Assembly (NCBI GenBank): GCA_029719485.1
Contig: CP120722.1
Span: 3,782,001 to 3,846,000 of the forward strand
Direction: 5' to 3'
Origin: Kiritimatiellota bacterium B12222
GTDB taxonomy: Bacteria; Verrucomicrobiota; Kiritimatiellia; SS1-B-03-39; UBA6053
DNA: 64,000 nucleotides
The notes below the pieces were generated by a model. The model saw nothing but the letters and a program-made list of their open reading frames with translations, made no database searches and had not been told where the DNA came from. Shown here in pieces: positions 16,308 to 24,950 of this stretch (its first letter is position 1; each line of letters starts with the position of its first letter). A program made the position numbers and the translations under genes.

Positions 16308-17609
16308 TTAGCCTTCAATCGTGGCTTCGTCCTGAATTAATTGGATGACCTTACGACATACAATATCTCCACGCAAATCATCGAGCTGATTATTTTCTTT
16401 CAGGCGACGCTCCAATTCATCGGGTTGCATGGAATACGCATAGGCCATCATAGACAATTCACGTTTAAATTCGCTCTCAGATACCTGAAGTTCTTCTTCT
16501 TGGGCGATCTGTTGCAGAACCAAACGCAACTGAACCTGACGTTCGGCTTTGTTTTTTGCATCTTCGAGGATCTGATCTTTCTGCTCCAAAAGTTGCTCTT
16601 CTGGCAATCCGCCCTTCTGCATCTCAGATGCAATCTGCTGAATGTGCTGTTGAGTCACTTCTGAAACCAAGCTTTCAGGCAAATCAAATTGGGTGGCCGT
16701 CAATAAATGCTCTTCAATGGCAGAGCGAAGTTTGCCTTCAGCGGCACGATCTTTTTCAGCTTCGATGGAATCAGTGATTTGCTTGCGGAATTCCGCTTCA
16801 TCTTTCACACCCAACGAGGTGAAAAATTCTTCATTCATTTCAGGCAGGATCCGGGCACGAATGCCTTTCACTTCTACGTCGAATGCCGCTTCTTTCCCGC
16901 GAAGGCTTTCCAAGACGAATTGATCATCGAAGGTGATTTTGATGGTTTCTTTGTCACCAATGGACAACCCAGCCAAGCCTAAGCCCAATTCGGGGATGAA
17001 CGCTTCGTCACTGGCTTGCAACCAGAAATCTTTACCTTCACCCAAGCCTTTGGCTTCGGGCTCCACTTCTTCAAGCGGTTGACCATCGATAGTACTGACG
17101 AAATCGATCTGCGCCATGTCACCACGAGCAGTGGCACGATCTGTGACATCTTCGAAATCAGCGCGTTGCTCACGAAGCGCATTCATACGCTCGTCTACTT
17201 CGCTGTCCTTGATTTCTTCACGATCACGAGTCAATTTCAAGCCTTTGTACTCGGGGATGCTGATTTCAGGACGAACATCAACCGTCACGCTATAAACCAG
17301 AGGCTCACCTTCAACGACGTCAATTTCTTCATCCATCTCGATGATGTTCAATACGTTGAGTTTATGCTCTTGCAGGGCTTCATGATAGCTTTTAGGAAGC
17401 AAATGATCACGTAAACGGCCAAGAATTTCTTTCTTGTAACGTGATTTCACCATCTGTTTCGGTGCTTTACCGGGACGGAAACCAGGGATAGAAACATTCT
17501 GAGCATACATGTTGACAGCATCATCCATTTCACTGGTAATGGTCTCTACAGGTACTTCAATATTCAGTTTACGACGGCAAGGGGAAATTTCTTCAAGTTC
17601 GATTTTCAT
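16308..17609 (-). CDS. tig: Trigger factor, ribosome-associated chaperone
   Basis: This 433-residue chaperone binds nascent chains at the ribosome exit tunnel. Features in order: ribosome-binding signature GFRPGKAP at about residue 42-49, an FKBP-type PPIase domain entered by [15 protein letters not shown] (about 145-160), and a long helical Gln/Glu-rich C-terminal domain. I start at the ATG whose protein begins [20 protein letters not shown], the usual trigger-factor start. A GTG 17 codons upstream would also be open and has a purine-rich stretch beside it, but the extra residues do not resemble the family. It heads the tig-clpP-clpX operon. Confidence 0.95.
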   Translation of the reverse strand: MKIELEEISPCRRKLNIEVPVETITSEMDDAVNMYAQNVSIPGFRPGKAPKQMVKSRYKKEILGRLRDHLLPKSYHEALQEHKLNVLNIIEMDEEIDVVEGEPLVYSVTVDVRPEISIPEYKGLKLTRDREEIKDSEVDERMNALREQRADFEDVTDRATARGDMAQIDFVSTIDGQPLEEVEPEAKGLGEGKDFWLQASDEAFIPELGLGLAGLSIGDKETIKITFDDQFVLESLRGKEAAFDVEVKGIRARILPEMNEEFFTSLGVKDEAEFRKQITDSIEAEKDRAAEGKLRSAIEEHLLTATQFDLPESLVSEVTQQHIQQIASEMQKGGLPEEQLLEQKDQILEDAKNKAERQVQLRLVLQQIAQEEELQVSESEFKRELSMMAYAYSMQPDELERRLKENNQLDDLRGDIVCRKVIQLIQDEATIEG

Positions 17610-17681
17610 CAAGATTCTCAGGGTTTGAATGGAAAAATGGGAACGCTTCCAGTACGGCACCCCCCTTAAAACGTCAACTGG

Positions 17682-17711
17682 ATACTCTAGATTTATCTAG
17701 GAGTATTTTTT
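17682..17711 (+). terminator. Terminator-like hairpin, reading on the plus strand
   Basis: ATACTCTAGA and TCTAGGAGTAT (17682-17706) form an 11-base stem with one bulge and a short loop, followed by TTTTTT on the plus strand. No plus-strand gene ends nearby. On the minus strand it would lie in the tig leader, with no T-run after it. Confidence 0.5.
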
Positions 17712-17753
17712 CACCTTCCTCCGTTTCACCCTCAAATTCGCCCGTAAACCGCC

Positions 17754-18863
17754 TTATTTTGATAAAGCACCCTCTCCCTGCTCGACCAGGACCTTCATCG
17801 TTTTTTCGGCGGTTGAGGCCCACGAAAACCCTTCGATCCAAGCCGCGACCTCAGGATTTCCTCCCCACGATTCACGACTAGCCAACACGGCTAAAATTAC
17901 TTTTGCCAAGTCTTCATCTGAGCGCTCATCGTAATAATGCACCCATGCCCCCCCCACTTCGGGTAGCGATCCGCAGCGCGTTGTTACCACAGGAGTTCCC
18001 GCAATCAATGCTTCCAGCACGGGCAAACCAAAGCCTTCGTACAAACTGGGAAAAACAAAAAGATCAGCCTGCTGATAGGCCGCAACCAATTCCTGCCGGG
18101 AAAGCCCTTGCTTGCGAATGACCCGGGTGGGGTCCTGAATCTTAGCCATCGCCGCTTCCAAAGCCGGCTCACCCAGACGAGGCTTTCCGATCAGCACCAA
18201 TGCATGTGGAATTTGTGCTTCAATCAAAGCAAACGCACGGATCAACTGGTCTACATTTTTATGCGGATAGGAATTGGCCACACAAAGCAGAATGGGTTCA
18301 CGCTTCATCTCTCCTTGAGGCGCAAATCCAGGATTTGCCGCCAATAAGGTCACTGAAATTTTAGAGGCGTCTGTGGAGGTATATTTTAAAATTTCTGACT
18401 TCGAAAATTCGGAAATGGTCAACAGGTGCTTTGCCCGACGACACCCCATTTGTACAAGCAGCTCCGTCGTCCACCGGGCCACCCTACTAAGATCATGCGG
18501 AAAACTCTTATATTGCATATCCAAAATACTGAGCACTTGCGGACAGGCAGAGAAAAAGGGCGAGGTATATCCCGGGGACCATAACACCTCCACGCCAGCG
18601 CGCTTCACTTTCCTCGGCAGTTCGAGTTGCTCGCGAAGAATGCGTGTCACCCGATTGCTGGCGGCAAAATCACAAAAAACACAACTCCAGCCCTCCCCTG
18701 CAAATTCATCTTCGAGTTTCTGATGATTTTCCCGTTGAGTAAATAACACCATGGAATGATCCTTCATAGTGGACTTCCAGTGCCGAAGGATCTCCAGTAA
18801 ATAGGTTTCACTTCCCCCCACTTCGCCGGGGATATAAAAGAGGGTATTCATGCCAATTTTCAT
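17754..18863 (-). CDS. Glycosyltransferase family 4-type enzyme
   Basis: The 369-residue product has the two-domain GT-B plan. N-terminal MKIGMNTLFYIPGEVGGSETYL is the acceptor-domain entry with a G-rich loop, and the C-terminal domain carries PSLYEGFGLPVLEALIAGTPVV, the EX7E-type donor-sugar motif of GT4 enzymes. The start used here is the ATG overlapping the previous stop by 4 bases (ATGA); an upstream start would add 28 residues unlike the family. With the GT2 gene it forms a two-gene operon. It probably adds a sugar to a surface glycan; donor and acceptor are unknown. Confidence 0.9.
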   Translation of the reverse strand: MKIGMNTLFYIPGEVGGSETYLLEILRHWKSTMKDHSMVLFTQRENHQKLEDEFAGEGWSCVFCDFAASNRVTRILREQLELPRKVKRAGVEVLWSPGYTSPFFSACPQVLSILDMQYKSFPHDLSRVARWTTELLVQMGCRRAKHLLTISEFSKSEILKYTSTDASKISVTLLAANPGFAPQGEMKREPILLCVANSYPHKNVDQLIRAFALIEAQIPHALVLIGKPRLGEPALEAAMAKIQDPTRVIRKQGLSRQELVAAYQQADLFVFPSLYEGFGLPVLEALIAGTPVVTTRCGSLPEVGGAWVHYYDERSDEDLAKVILAVLASRESWGGNPEVAAWIEGFSWASTAEKTMKVLVEQGEGALSK

Positions 18864-19648
18864 GTGCGATGCTTCCTCGTCATCAAAGTGTACATGCCCA
18901 CAATGCCCCATTTTACAAAGAAATGAATCAAAGTTTGGATACGCCATGGCCCCGTATCTTCACGGGCACAATCAAATTCTTCTTGAAATTGTCGACGAAA
19001 ATGCTGTCCGCTAATCGATCCCGGATGCCAACAGAATTGGGCCAGAGCAGGTTTTGAAATGCGAATACCTTTCCCCTGCCTCCACAATCTCAGAAAAAAT
19101 TCATAGTCCCAAGCCGCTTTAAGGTCCAAACGGAGAGGCCCCGCCACATCGATAGCCGATTTGCGATAGAAACTCGCGGGTTGTGAAAGATAGTTGATGC
19201 ACTGAAAGGTGAAGCGACAGGAAAACGGATAAAAGCATTCCTTAAACCGGGTAATTCCCGAACGAATCTCATCGCCCGCTTCATTCACGATGGGACAATG
19301 ACCAAAGACAAAAACCGCTTCAGGATGAGCCTCAAAAGCCTCCCCGACCCGTTTCAAGCAGTTCGGAAGATAACAATCATCGGCATTTAACCATGCCACC
19401 ACCTCGCCTGTGGCCAACGCGAATCCCTTATTGATGGCATCAGCAGGTCCTTGATCAGGTTCTGAAATCAACACATCAATCTGATCTCCAAACCCTTGCA
19501 GTATTTCCACGGTACCGTCTCGACTCCCTCCGTCGACTACGATCAACTCTAACTCAGCCCCCTGCTGACGTTGGTCCAGAATACTTTGAATCCCCTCTTC
19601 GATAAAGGAAGCCGCATTGTAACAAGGAGTGATGATAGAAATTTTCAT
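18860..19648 (-). CDS. Glycosyltransferase family 2
   Basis: The 262-residue product is a GT-A fold GT2 enzyme: ISIITPCYNAASFIEEGIQS at the N-terminus, VDGGSRDGTVEIL, and the metal/nucleotide-binding LNADDCYLP (DXD-like ADD). No membrane helix is evident. It is the first gene of a two-gene glycosyltransferase operon and its stop overlaps the next start. It is transcribed away from the isopropylmalate-dehydrogenase-like gene across a 117-base gap. Substrate cannot be inferred. Confidence 0.9.
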   Translation of the reverse strand: MKISIITPCYNAASFIEEGIQSILDQRQQGAELELIVVDGGSRDGTVEILQGFGDQIDVLISEPDQGPADAINKGFALATGEVVAWLNADDCYLPNCLKRVGEAFEAHPEAVFVFGHCPIVNEAGDEIRSGITRFKECFYPFSCRFTFQCINYLSQPASFYRKSAIDVAGPLRLDLKAAWDYEFFLRLWRQGKGIRISKPALAQFCWHPGSISGQHFRRQFQEEFDCAREDTGPWRIQTLIHFFVKWGIVGMYTLMTRKHRT

Positions 19649-19765
19649 AGCAAGTAAAAGTCCCCTATCCTATATCCGGCATGGGATCGACACTGATTCC
19701 ACATCAATTCCAGCGTGTGCTTTCAGGGTTGCGAAGCCATAGCATAGCGTGATAAGAACAGGATC

Positions 19766-20836
19766 ATGTCTCAACACTATCACATTGGCGTATTTCCCGG
19801 CGACGGACAAGGTCCTTCCGTTATTCAAGCGGCACAACAAGTATTAAAAGCTGTTAGCAAGCGCTACGGATTCAAAATAAAGTTCAAGGAATATCCTTAC
19901 TCGGGTGCTCATTATTTGGAAACGGGAGAATTATGCCCGGATAAGGTTGTAGAAGAACTCCAAGAACATCCTGCCATATTGTTTGGGGGCGTCGGACATC
20001 CGGAAGTGACCCCCGGACTTTTGTCTCGAGAAATTTTATTAAAGATTGCCGACAGCTTGGATTTATACATTTCAGAAAGACCTGTACGACTGATGCCTGG
20101 GGTGAAGAGTTACTTGCGCACCAAAACAGCAGGGCAAATTGATTACGTGATCATCCGCGAACACTCAGGAGGACTCAACGGCAAGATGGGGGGGAGAGTT
20201 CTCAAAGGTACCTCTGCAGAGATCGCCCAGGAAAATTTAATTTACACCCGATATCAAGTCGATCGTTGTTTACGCTACGCCTTCCAGGTAGCGCAATCGC
20301 CTAACCGGAAAGGGAAATTAACCCTCACCTGCAAAAGCAGCTTGCAACCGCATGTCTACGACTTGTGGGCGAGAGCATTCAAAGAAATGGGAGAAACTGA
20401 TTTCCCACAAATCCAACGATCCTATATGGAAGTCGATGACATTTGCATGCAGCTGGTACGGAACCCTGAATCATTTGATGTCATCGTAACCGGAAATTTG
20501 ACGGGTGACATTTTAGCGAACGTCGGCGCCGTCAGTCAAGGAGGCGCAGGATACGCGGCGATTGGCAGTTTACACCCCGGGAAAACGGGGATGTTCGGCC
20601 CCATGCGAGCCAGTCCGGAATTTTATGAGGTCACGGATTTACAAGCCAACCCTATTTCAGCCATTGGGGCTGCGGTCATGATGCTCAGGTACTTGGGTCA
20701 GCCAGAGGCTGCACATAAAATTGAAGAAGCCATGATTGTCACTTTGGCGACAGAAGTGATGGGAGAAGGAACTATTCTCTCCCGTTTCCAGACCAAAGAA
20801 GTGGCGGACATTATTACCCAACGTCTGTTGAGATAG
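19766..20836 (+). CDS. Divergent isocitrate/isopropylmalate dehydrogenase-family protein
   Basis: The 356-residue protein keeps the overall frame of LeuB/Icd beta-decarboxylating dehydrogenases: N-terminal GVFPGDGQGPSVIQA, REHSGGL where LeuB has RELTGG, the catalytic-lysine region LTLTCKSS, VDDICMQLVRNP, and GNLTGDIL. Key changes are visible. The second metal Asp of LeuB's GDILSD becomes Asn (GDILAN), and the NAD signature HGSAPDI is replaced by RASPEFYEV. So it may use another cofactor or substrate, or have lost the reaction. SD ACAGGA supports the start. Its 3' end overlaps convergent birA by 23 bases. True leuB would need to be elsewhere. Confidence 0.8.
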   Translation: MSQHYHIGVFPGDGQGPSVIQAAQQVLKAVSKRYGFKIKFKEYPYSGAHYLETGELCPDKVVEELQEHPAILFGGVGHPEVTPGLLSREILLKIADSLDLYISERPVRLMPGVKSYLRTKTAGQIDYVIIREHSGGLNGKMGGRVLKGTSAEIAQENLIYTRYQVDRCLRYAFQVAQSPNRKGKLTLTCKSSLQPHVYDLWARAFKEMGETDFPQIQRSYMEVDDICMQLVRNPESFDVIVTGNLTGDILANVGAVSQGGAGYAAIGSLHPGKTGMFGPMRASPEFYEVTDLQANPISAIGAAVMMLRYLGQPEAAHKIEEAMIVTLATEVMGEGTILSRFQTKEVADIITQRLLR

Positions 20837-21809
20837 GGCGCAAACTTACTTCACCACTATGCAGGGTGTGTAGCGTTCCTGAATCATCACGAAGCAACAA
20901 GGCCCCCTGCTCATTGATATCTTCGGCAATTCCTTCAAGGGTTTCACCTTGAGGCATCAGCATTTGCACCCGTTTCCCTAAAGTATGCGCTCCTTCGCGC
21001 CATCCGGATAAAATGGAAGCCATGTCGCCCCGCCAAGCCAATTGGAGCTCAGACTCCATCTCTTTAAGAATAGCGATCAACACATCACTTCTTCTCCACC
21101 GATGCCCCGTTTCGGATGCCAATGAACAAGCCGTTTCCATGATTTCCAGAGGAAACTGTTGACCAGGGGTATTTACATTCATGCCAATCCCCAACATGGC
21201 ATATTGGATGCCTTCCATGTCCACACTCATTTCGCAAAGCACTCCACACAATTTTCGCCCGCGGATAAGGACATCATTTGGCCATTTAATGCTGACGTCC
21301 TCAACCCCGCACTTAGACAATGCCCGAAAAATAGAAGTCGCAGCCATCAACGGAATCAGGGTTGCATCCTGAGGACGCAGGGGCGGACGGAGTAAAAGCG
21401 AAAACTGGAGGCTATCGCCCGCGCGACCAAACCAGGAACGCCCGCGACGTCCACGCCCCTGTTCCTGGACTTCAGCAAACACGATGCACCCTTCAGGTGC
21501 ACCCTCCACCGCCAATTTACGGATATCATTATTCGTCGAATCCGTTACCTCTTTATAAACATAAGGAGCTTTTTCAAAGCGCGTACCTTCAAGAAAGGGA
21601 AGGATAAGTTCCCCATTTAAGGCATCAGGTTCACGGAGAAGACGATACCCCTTCCGCGGGCTGGATTCGATTTCATATCCCAGAGACTGTAGGGCTTTAA
21701 TTTGTTTCGAAACCGCGGCCCGGCTGACCCCGGAGGGTTGCCGCAGGACTTCGCTACTCACCCAGTCGGGGGAAGTAGATCTCAAAACCTCTACCAATCG
21801 AAAATTCAT
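20814..21809 (-). CDS. birA: Biotin-protein ligase with N-terminal HTH (BirA)
   Basis: The 331-residue product joins biotin to the carboxyl carrier protein of acetyl-CoA carboxylase and may also repress biotin genes. The first 60 residues form a winged helix (SGVSRAAVSKQIKALQSLGYEI). The catalytic domain carries the biotinyl-AMP loop GRGRRGRSWFG (about 117-127), the KWPNDVL motif and LCGVLCEMS. The C-terminal domain (from about 275) is an SH3-like beta fold. Length fits bifunctional BirA (about 320). It ends convergently over the last 23 bases of the dehydrogenase-like gene. No biotin operon or BirA box is visible. Confidence 0.93.
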   Translation of the reverse strand: MNFRLVEVLRSTSPDWVSSEVLRQPSGVSRAAVSKQIKALQSLGYEIESSPRKGYRLLREPDALNGELILPFLEGTRFEKAPYVYKEVTDSTNNDIRKLAVEGAPEGCIVFAEVQEQGRGRRGRSWFGRAGDSLQFSLLLRPPLRPQDATLIPLMAATSIFRALSKCGVEDVSIKWPNDVLIRGRKLCGVLCEMSVDMEGIQYAMLGIGMNVNTPGQQFPLEIMETACSLASETGHRWRRSDVLIAILKEMESELQLAWRGDMASILSGWREGAHTLGKRVQMLMPQGETLEGIAEDINEQGALLLRDDSGTLHTLHSGEVSLRPISTDVG

Positions 21810-21846
21810 AAAGTCTCGCTACAAAAAAAGAAGGGATGGATAAAGC

Positions 21847-23025
21847 TCAATCGACTTCCCGTAAATTCATCCAGGCACCGTCTACAGCTCTGACATCTTT
21901 ACCTGCCTGTCTACGTTCAGAACCAAAACAGTCAGGATACTGCGCCATTAACTCCTCTAAAAACCCAGGACTCCCCACAGCCACTCCTTGTGTAAAACAA
22001 CGCATTTTTTGAGTCAATGCCTCACAAAGATCCACATGCCCCAAGGCCTCAAACTCAGCCAATACTTGTGCAGGATCCATCCCTTTACGTTGACGCACTT
22101 TCGCAGAATGCCTCCTGTTTTCAGACTTATCTTCACCTTTACTCATTAACCACAGCCGATAAAACGCCTGCACATCATGCCAAGACTGCGGAAGCAAAAT
22201 TTGTGCATTCGACTGTTGCACCTGCTCCACAGCTTGATGCCAAAACGCCACGCCAGATGTAAAAACCTTCTTCGCTTGATAAAAAAAGAGCTGATCAGGT
22301 TTGCGCCCTTTGGCTACATGAACCAAGGCCTTCAACCCTTTTTGGGCATAAGAATCCCCAGAAACAGCTGAACCATATCCACCCCAAGGATAGGCCATAG
22401 GATCTGCAACCATCCCCGCGCGCAGAGGGTTTAAATCAATATAAGCGGTAACAGAGAGCAGGGATAAGGGTTGTTGATCCACCACCACAGAGCGATAACG
22501 AGAATCCCACAGGGTGCCCTTGCGATCATGGGTACGATTAAACCAGCAGGTATAGGATTGTTTCAAAACCCTCATAAACTCGGGTAAATTCCCCAAACGT
22601 TCACGTACTGCCGCATCCATAGATGCCTGAATTTGAGGTGCTTGATTTTGATAAGCCTCTTCCCAAGCCTCCACCTTAGGTTCAGGCCAAACCATGGCCA
22701 ATTTCGCCTTCAGTTGCTCATGACTCAACGACACATTCCCAGGCACCCACAACATGACATGGAAATGATTATCCATCACACAATGCGTCAGCACCGCCAA
22801 CTGCGAAAACTCAGCCCACTGCCGAATCATGCCCACCAACACCCGTTTTTCTTCATCCCCAAACAAAAACGCACGACCAGCCGTCCGACTCGTCACATGC
22901 ACAAAATAGCCTTGATCCTTGGGTAAAATCCGCAACCCACGTCGACGCCGCGCCCCCATCCCTGCCCACACCGAAGGAATCGACTCATATTTCCCAGATT
23001 TTGTTTTCCAAACACTCTTTTGCAT
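21847..23025 (-). CDS. REP-associated tyrosine transposase (RAYT), copy 1
   Basis: The 392-residue product belongs to the Y1/HUH transposase group of RAYTs. The HUH motif is in DNHFHVMLW (about 85-93). The helix with the nucleophile region reads KQSYTCWFNR, followed by the RAYT-typical GTLWDSRYRSVVV and AYIDLNPLRAGM. The C-terminal 150 residues are an extra domain shared with the copy at 61692-62870. RAYTs are usually single-copy, domesticated enzymes linked to REP palindromes rather than mobile IS elements. Upstream, a 21-base element (23057-23077) is identical to one in front of the other copy. No terminal inverted repeats or target duplications were seen. Confidence 0.88.
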   Translation of the reverse strand: MQKSVWKTKSGKYESIPSVWAGMGARRRRGLRILPKDQGYFVHVTSRTAGRAFLFGDEEKRVLVGMIRQWAEFSQLAVLTHCVMDNHFHVMLWVPGNVSLSHEQLKAKLAMVWPEPKVEAWEEAYQNQAPQIQASMDAAVRERLGNLPEFMRVLKQSYTCWFNRTHDRKGTLWDSRYRSVVVDQQPLSLLSVTAYIDLNPLRAGMVADPMAYPWGGYGSAVSGDSYAQKGLKALVHVAKGRKPDQLFFYQAKKVFTSGVAFWHQAVEQVQQSNAQILLPQSWHDVQAFYRLWLMSKGEDKSENRRHSAKVRQRKGMDPAQVLAEFEALGHVDLCEALTQKMRCFTQGVAVGSPGFLEELMAQYPDCFGSERRQAGKDVRAVDGAWMNLREVD

Positions 23026-23056
23026 ACCTCATTTAGAAGCATTCCCAACTGAAAAG

Positions 23057-23077
23057 TCAACAATAAATCACCTGTTG
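23057..23077 (-). repeat. Element shared by both RAYT genes, copy 1
   Basis: CAACAATAAATCACCTGTTG plus a leading T, 21 bases, is identical to 62902-62922. CAACA and TGTTG form a 5-base stem around a 10-base loop. It ends 31 bases before the RAYT ATG, exactly as in the other copy. Confidence 0.8.
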
Positions 23078-23086
23078 TTTTATCAA

Positions 23087-23116
23087 TGTAAACCTATAAT
23101 ATATTTTGTGTTTACA
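23087..23116 (+). promoter_or_regulatory. Operator-like inverted repeat around the TonB receptor -10 box
   Basis: TGTAAAC (23087-23093) and GTTTACA (23110-23116) are perfect inverted arms separated by 16 bases that include TATAAT (23095-23100). A weak -35, CTGTTG, lies 17 bases upstream. A repressor bound here would block the -10 region. Confidence 0.5.
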
Positions 23117-23134
23117 ATAAGAAATTCTCTCCTT

Positions 23135-24949
23135 ATGAACACTGGTATGAACAAACCAACTCTCTCTCTTTTCATTTCCTTTCTGTCTATCTCGACCTTA
23201 GCGCAAGAAAAACTTTCGGTGGCTGAACCATTGCAGGTCTCAAGCAAACCCTTGGTTTCCGTGCAACAAACGGGTCAAGATGTGAGTATTGCGACCAATC
23301 TAATTTCGGTGCCCGGTGTAGTAGTGGTGGTTCAAGGAGAAGCCGTAGGACAAAGTGACCTCAGTATTCGTGGATCTAGTTTTTCTGGTGCGGGATTGAG
23401 CTTATTTGGCTTGTCTCTCGGGAATGCTCAAACTGAACATTTTAATGCCGACCTCCCCTTCCCTGCATGGTGGTTTGCTCAACCCGTGGTGTTGACAGGA
23501 GTACAACAAGCTGAAATCACAGAAGGCCATCTAACCGGTACCGTAAACCTGGTTCCAATGCCTATCCAAAATGAAACGATCCTTACCGGTGGTATCGATA
23601 ATAAAGACGGCTACTGGGGAAACGGTAGCGCTCAACACGTGATTCAACATCAAAATGGCTCGCAAACGGGCGTAGGCGTTTTTGCCGGCTACAGCGAAAT
23701 TCCAGATGTCGATTTTCAAGATAATAATGTAAAAGTTGCCCGTGGTGGTGCCCGTTATCAACATTTAAATGAACATGGACAAAGTGATGTTCTTTTTGGA
23801 TATCAGGACAAGTCTTTTGGCGCAACGGGTTATTATGGTGTGAATCCGAACTTGAAAGCCGAAGAAAAAACAGAAGACGCACTGCTTACCGGTAACTGGC
23901 AAAGTAATGACCCTGACTCCGCTTTAACGGCCTCTATTTTATTACGTCAATTTAAGGATGATTACACCCTCTGGTTGCCCACCAGCCTTTTCAATAATCA
24001 ACACACCACCCGTAGCATCGCGACCCAAGTGGGACGTAATTTCTTATTTTCCGATACTATGAATATGATCACTCGTTTCGCCGCAGACTACGAAGAAATT
24101 GAAAGCAATTCATTAGGAGACTTTTCCCGTTATCGCGTGGTAGCCACAGCCATTCCCGAATGGCAACTCACTGACGACATCAATGTTAGTATTGGCGTTA
24201 AAGCTGAATTCCTTGAAGACGAAGATTTTCAACTTCTCCCTTTGGCCCGCATCGATTATGCCATGCAAAACAACCTGCACGCCCATGCTGAAATCAGTCA
24301 ATCCGTTCGACGTCCCAGCTATACGGAACTCAATTATGAGTCTCCGGGAAGTCTTGGAAATACAGGCTTGGCCCTCCAAAAAGAAACGGCAGCAGAACTA
24401 GGTATTCGTTTTGATGCCCTCAAAAACACCTCGATCCAAGCAATTGTATTTGGATATCAAACCTCTGACACCGTGGATTGGGTTCGTCCTGATGCAACGG
24501 CCACCCGCTGGATGGCCGAAAATATTGGTGAAGTTGAAACCATCGGCACAGAGTTGACTTTCACCCAACATTTACACGAGACCCTTGATCTAAGTGTCAG
24601 CTATACTTGGATGGATAAGGATTCGGATGAATCGGTTTACTCCAGTCGCTATGCCTTGGATTACGCCCAAAATTTGGTGCAAGTCCAACTGAATTGGATG
24701 CCCCTTCCCTGGATGCGCGTAGAACTCTCCCAACTCTATCGCGATCAAGTTCCCAACGCCCTCCGCACCGAAGGCGGTCATGAACAATGGCTAAGCAACA
24801 TCGCCTGTCATTTCCGGATTCCTCATCAAGACCACATCCAATTCACCCTCGCATCTACCAACGCCACCAAAGATGATTACCGTGTGTATCCGGGACAAGA
24901 CACCGTAACCAACCGTCGGGTCTCCGCAGCCCTCACCATGGATTGGTAA
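23135..24949 (+). CDS. TonB-dependent outer-membrane receptor
   Basis: The product, 604 residues from the chosen ATG, has a signal peptide (LSLFISFLSISTLAQ), a plug domain (about 30-150, with DLSIRGSSFSGAG and VVVVQGEA) and a long beta-barrel of aromatic-alternating strands ending ALTMDW, close to the usual aromatic outer-membrane end. These receptors pull scarce ligands (iron chelates, vitamins, glycans) through the outer membrane using TonB-ExbB-ExbD energy. No ligand-specific feature is visible. An earlier open start would add 72 residues that overlap the RAYT on the opposite strand and lack a signal peptide, so I use the ATG at 23135. The promoter carries an inverted repeat. Confidence 0.87.
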   Translation: MNTGMNKPTLSLFISFLSISTLAQEKLSVAEPLQVSSKPLVSVQQTGQDVSIATNLISVPGVVVVVQGEAVGQSDLSIRGSSFSGAGLSLFGLSLGNAQTEHFNADLPFPAWWFAQPVVLTGVQQAEITEGHLTGTVNLVPMPIQNETILTGGIDNKDGYWGNGSAQHVIQHQNGSQTGVGVFAGYSEIPDVDFQDNNVKVARGGARYQHLNEHGQSDVLFGYQDKSFGATGYYGVNPNLKAEEKTEDALLTGNWQSNDPDSALTASILLRQFKDDYTLWLPTSLFNNQHTTRSIATQVGRNFLFSDTMNMITRFAADYEEIESNSLGDFSRYRVVATAIPEWQLTDDINVSIGVKAEFLEDEDFQLLPLARIDYAMQNNLHAHAEISQSVRRPSYTELNYESPGSLGNTGLALQKETAAELGIRFDALKNTSIQAIVFGYQTSDTVDWVRPDATATRWMAENIGEVETIGTELTFTQHLHETLDLSVSYTWMDKDSDESVYSSRYALDYAQNLVQVQLNWMPLPWMRVELSQLYRDQVPNALRTEGGHEQWLSNIACHFRIPHQDHIQFTLASTNATKDDYRVYPGQDTVTNRRVSAALTMDW

Positions 24950-24950
24950 C

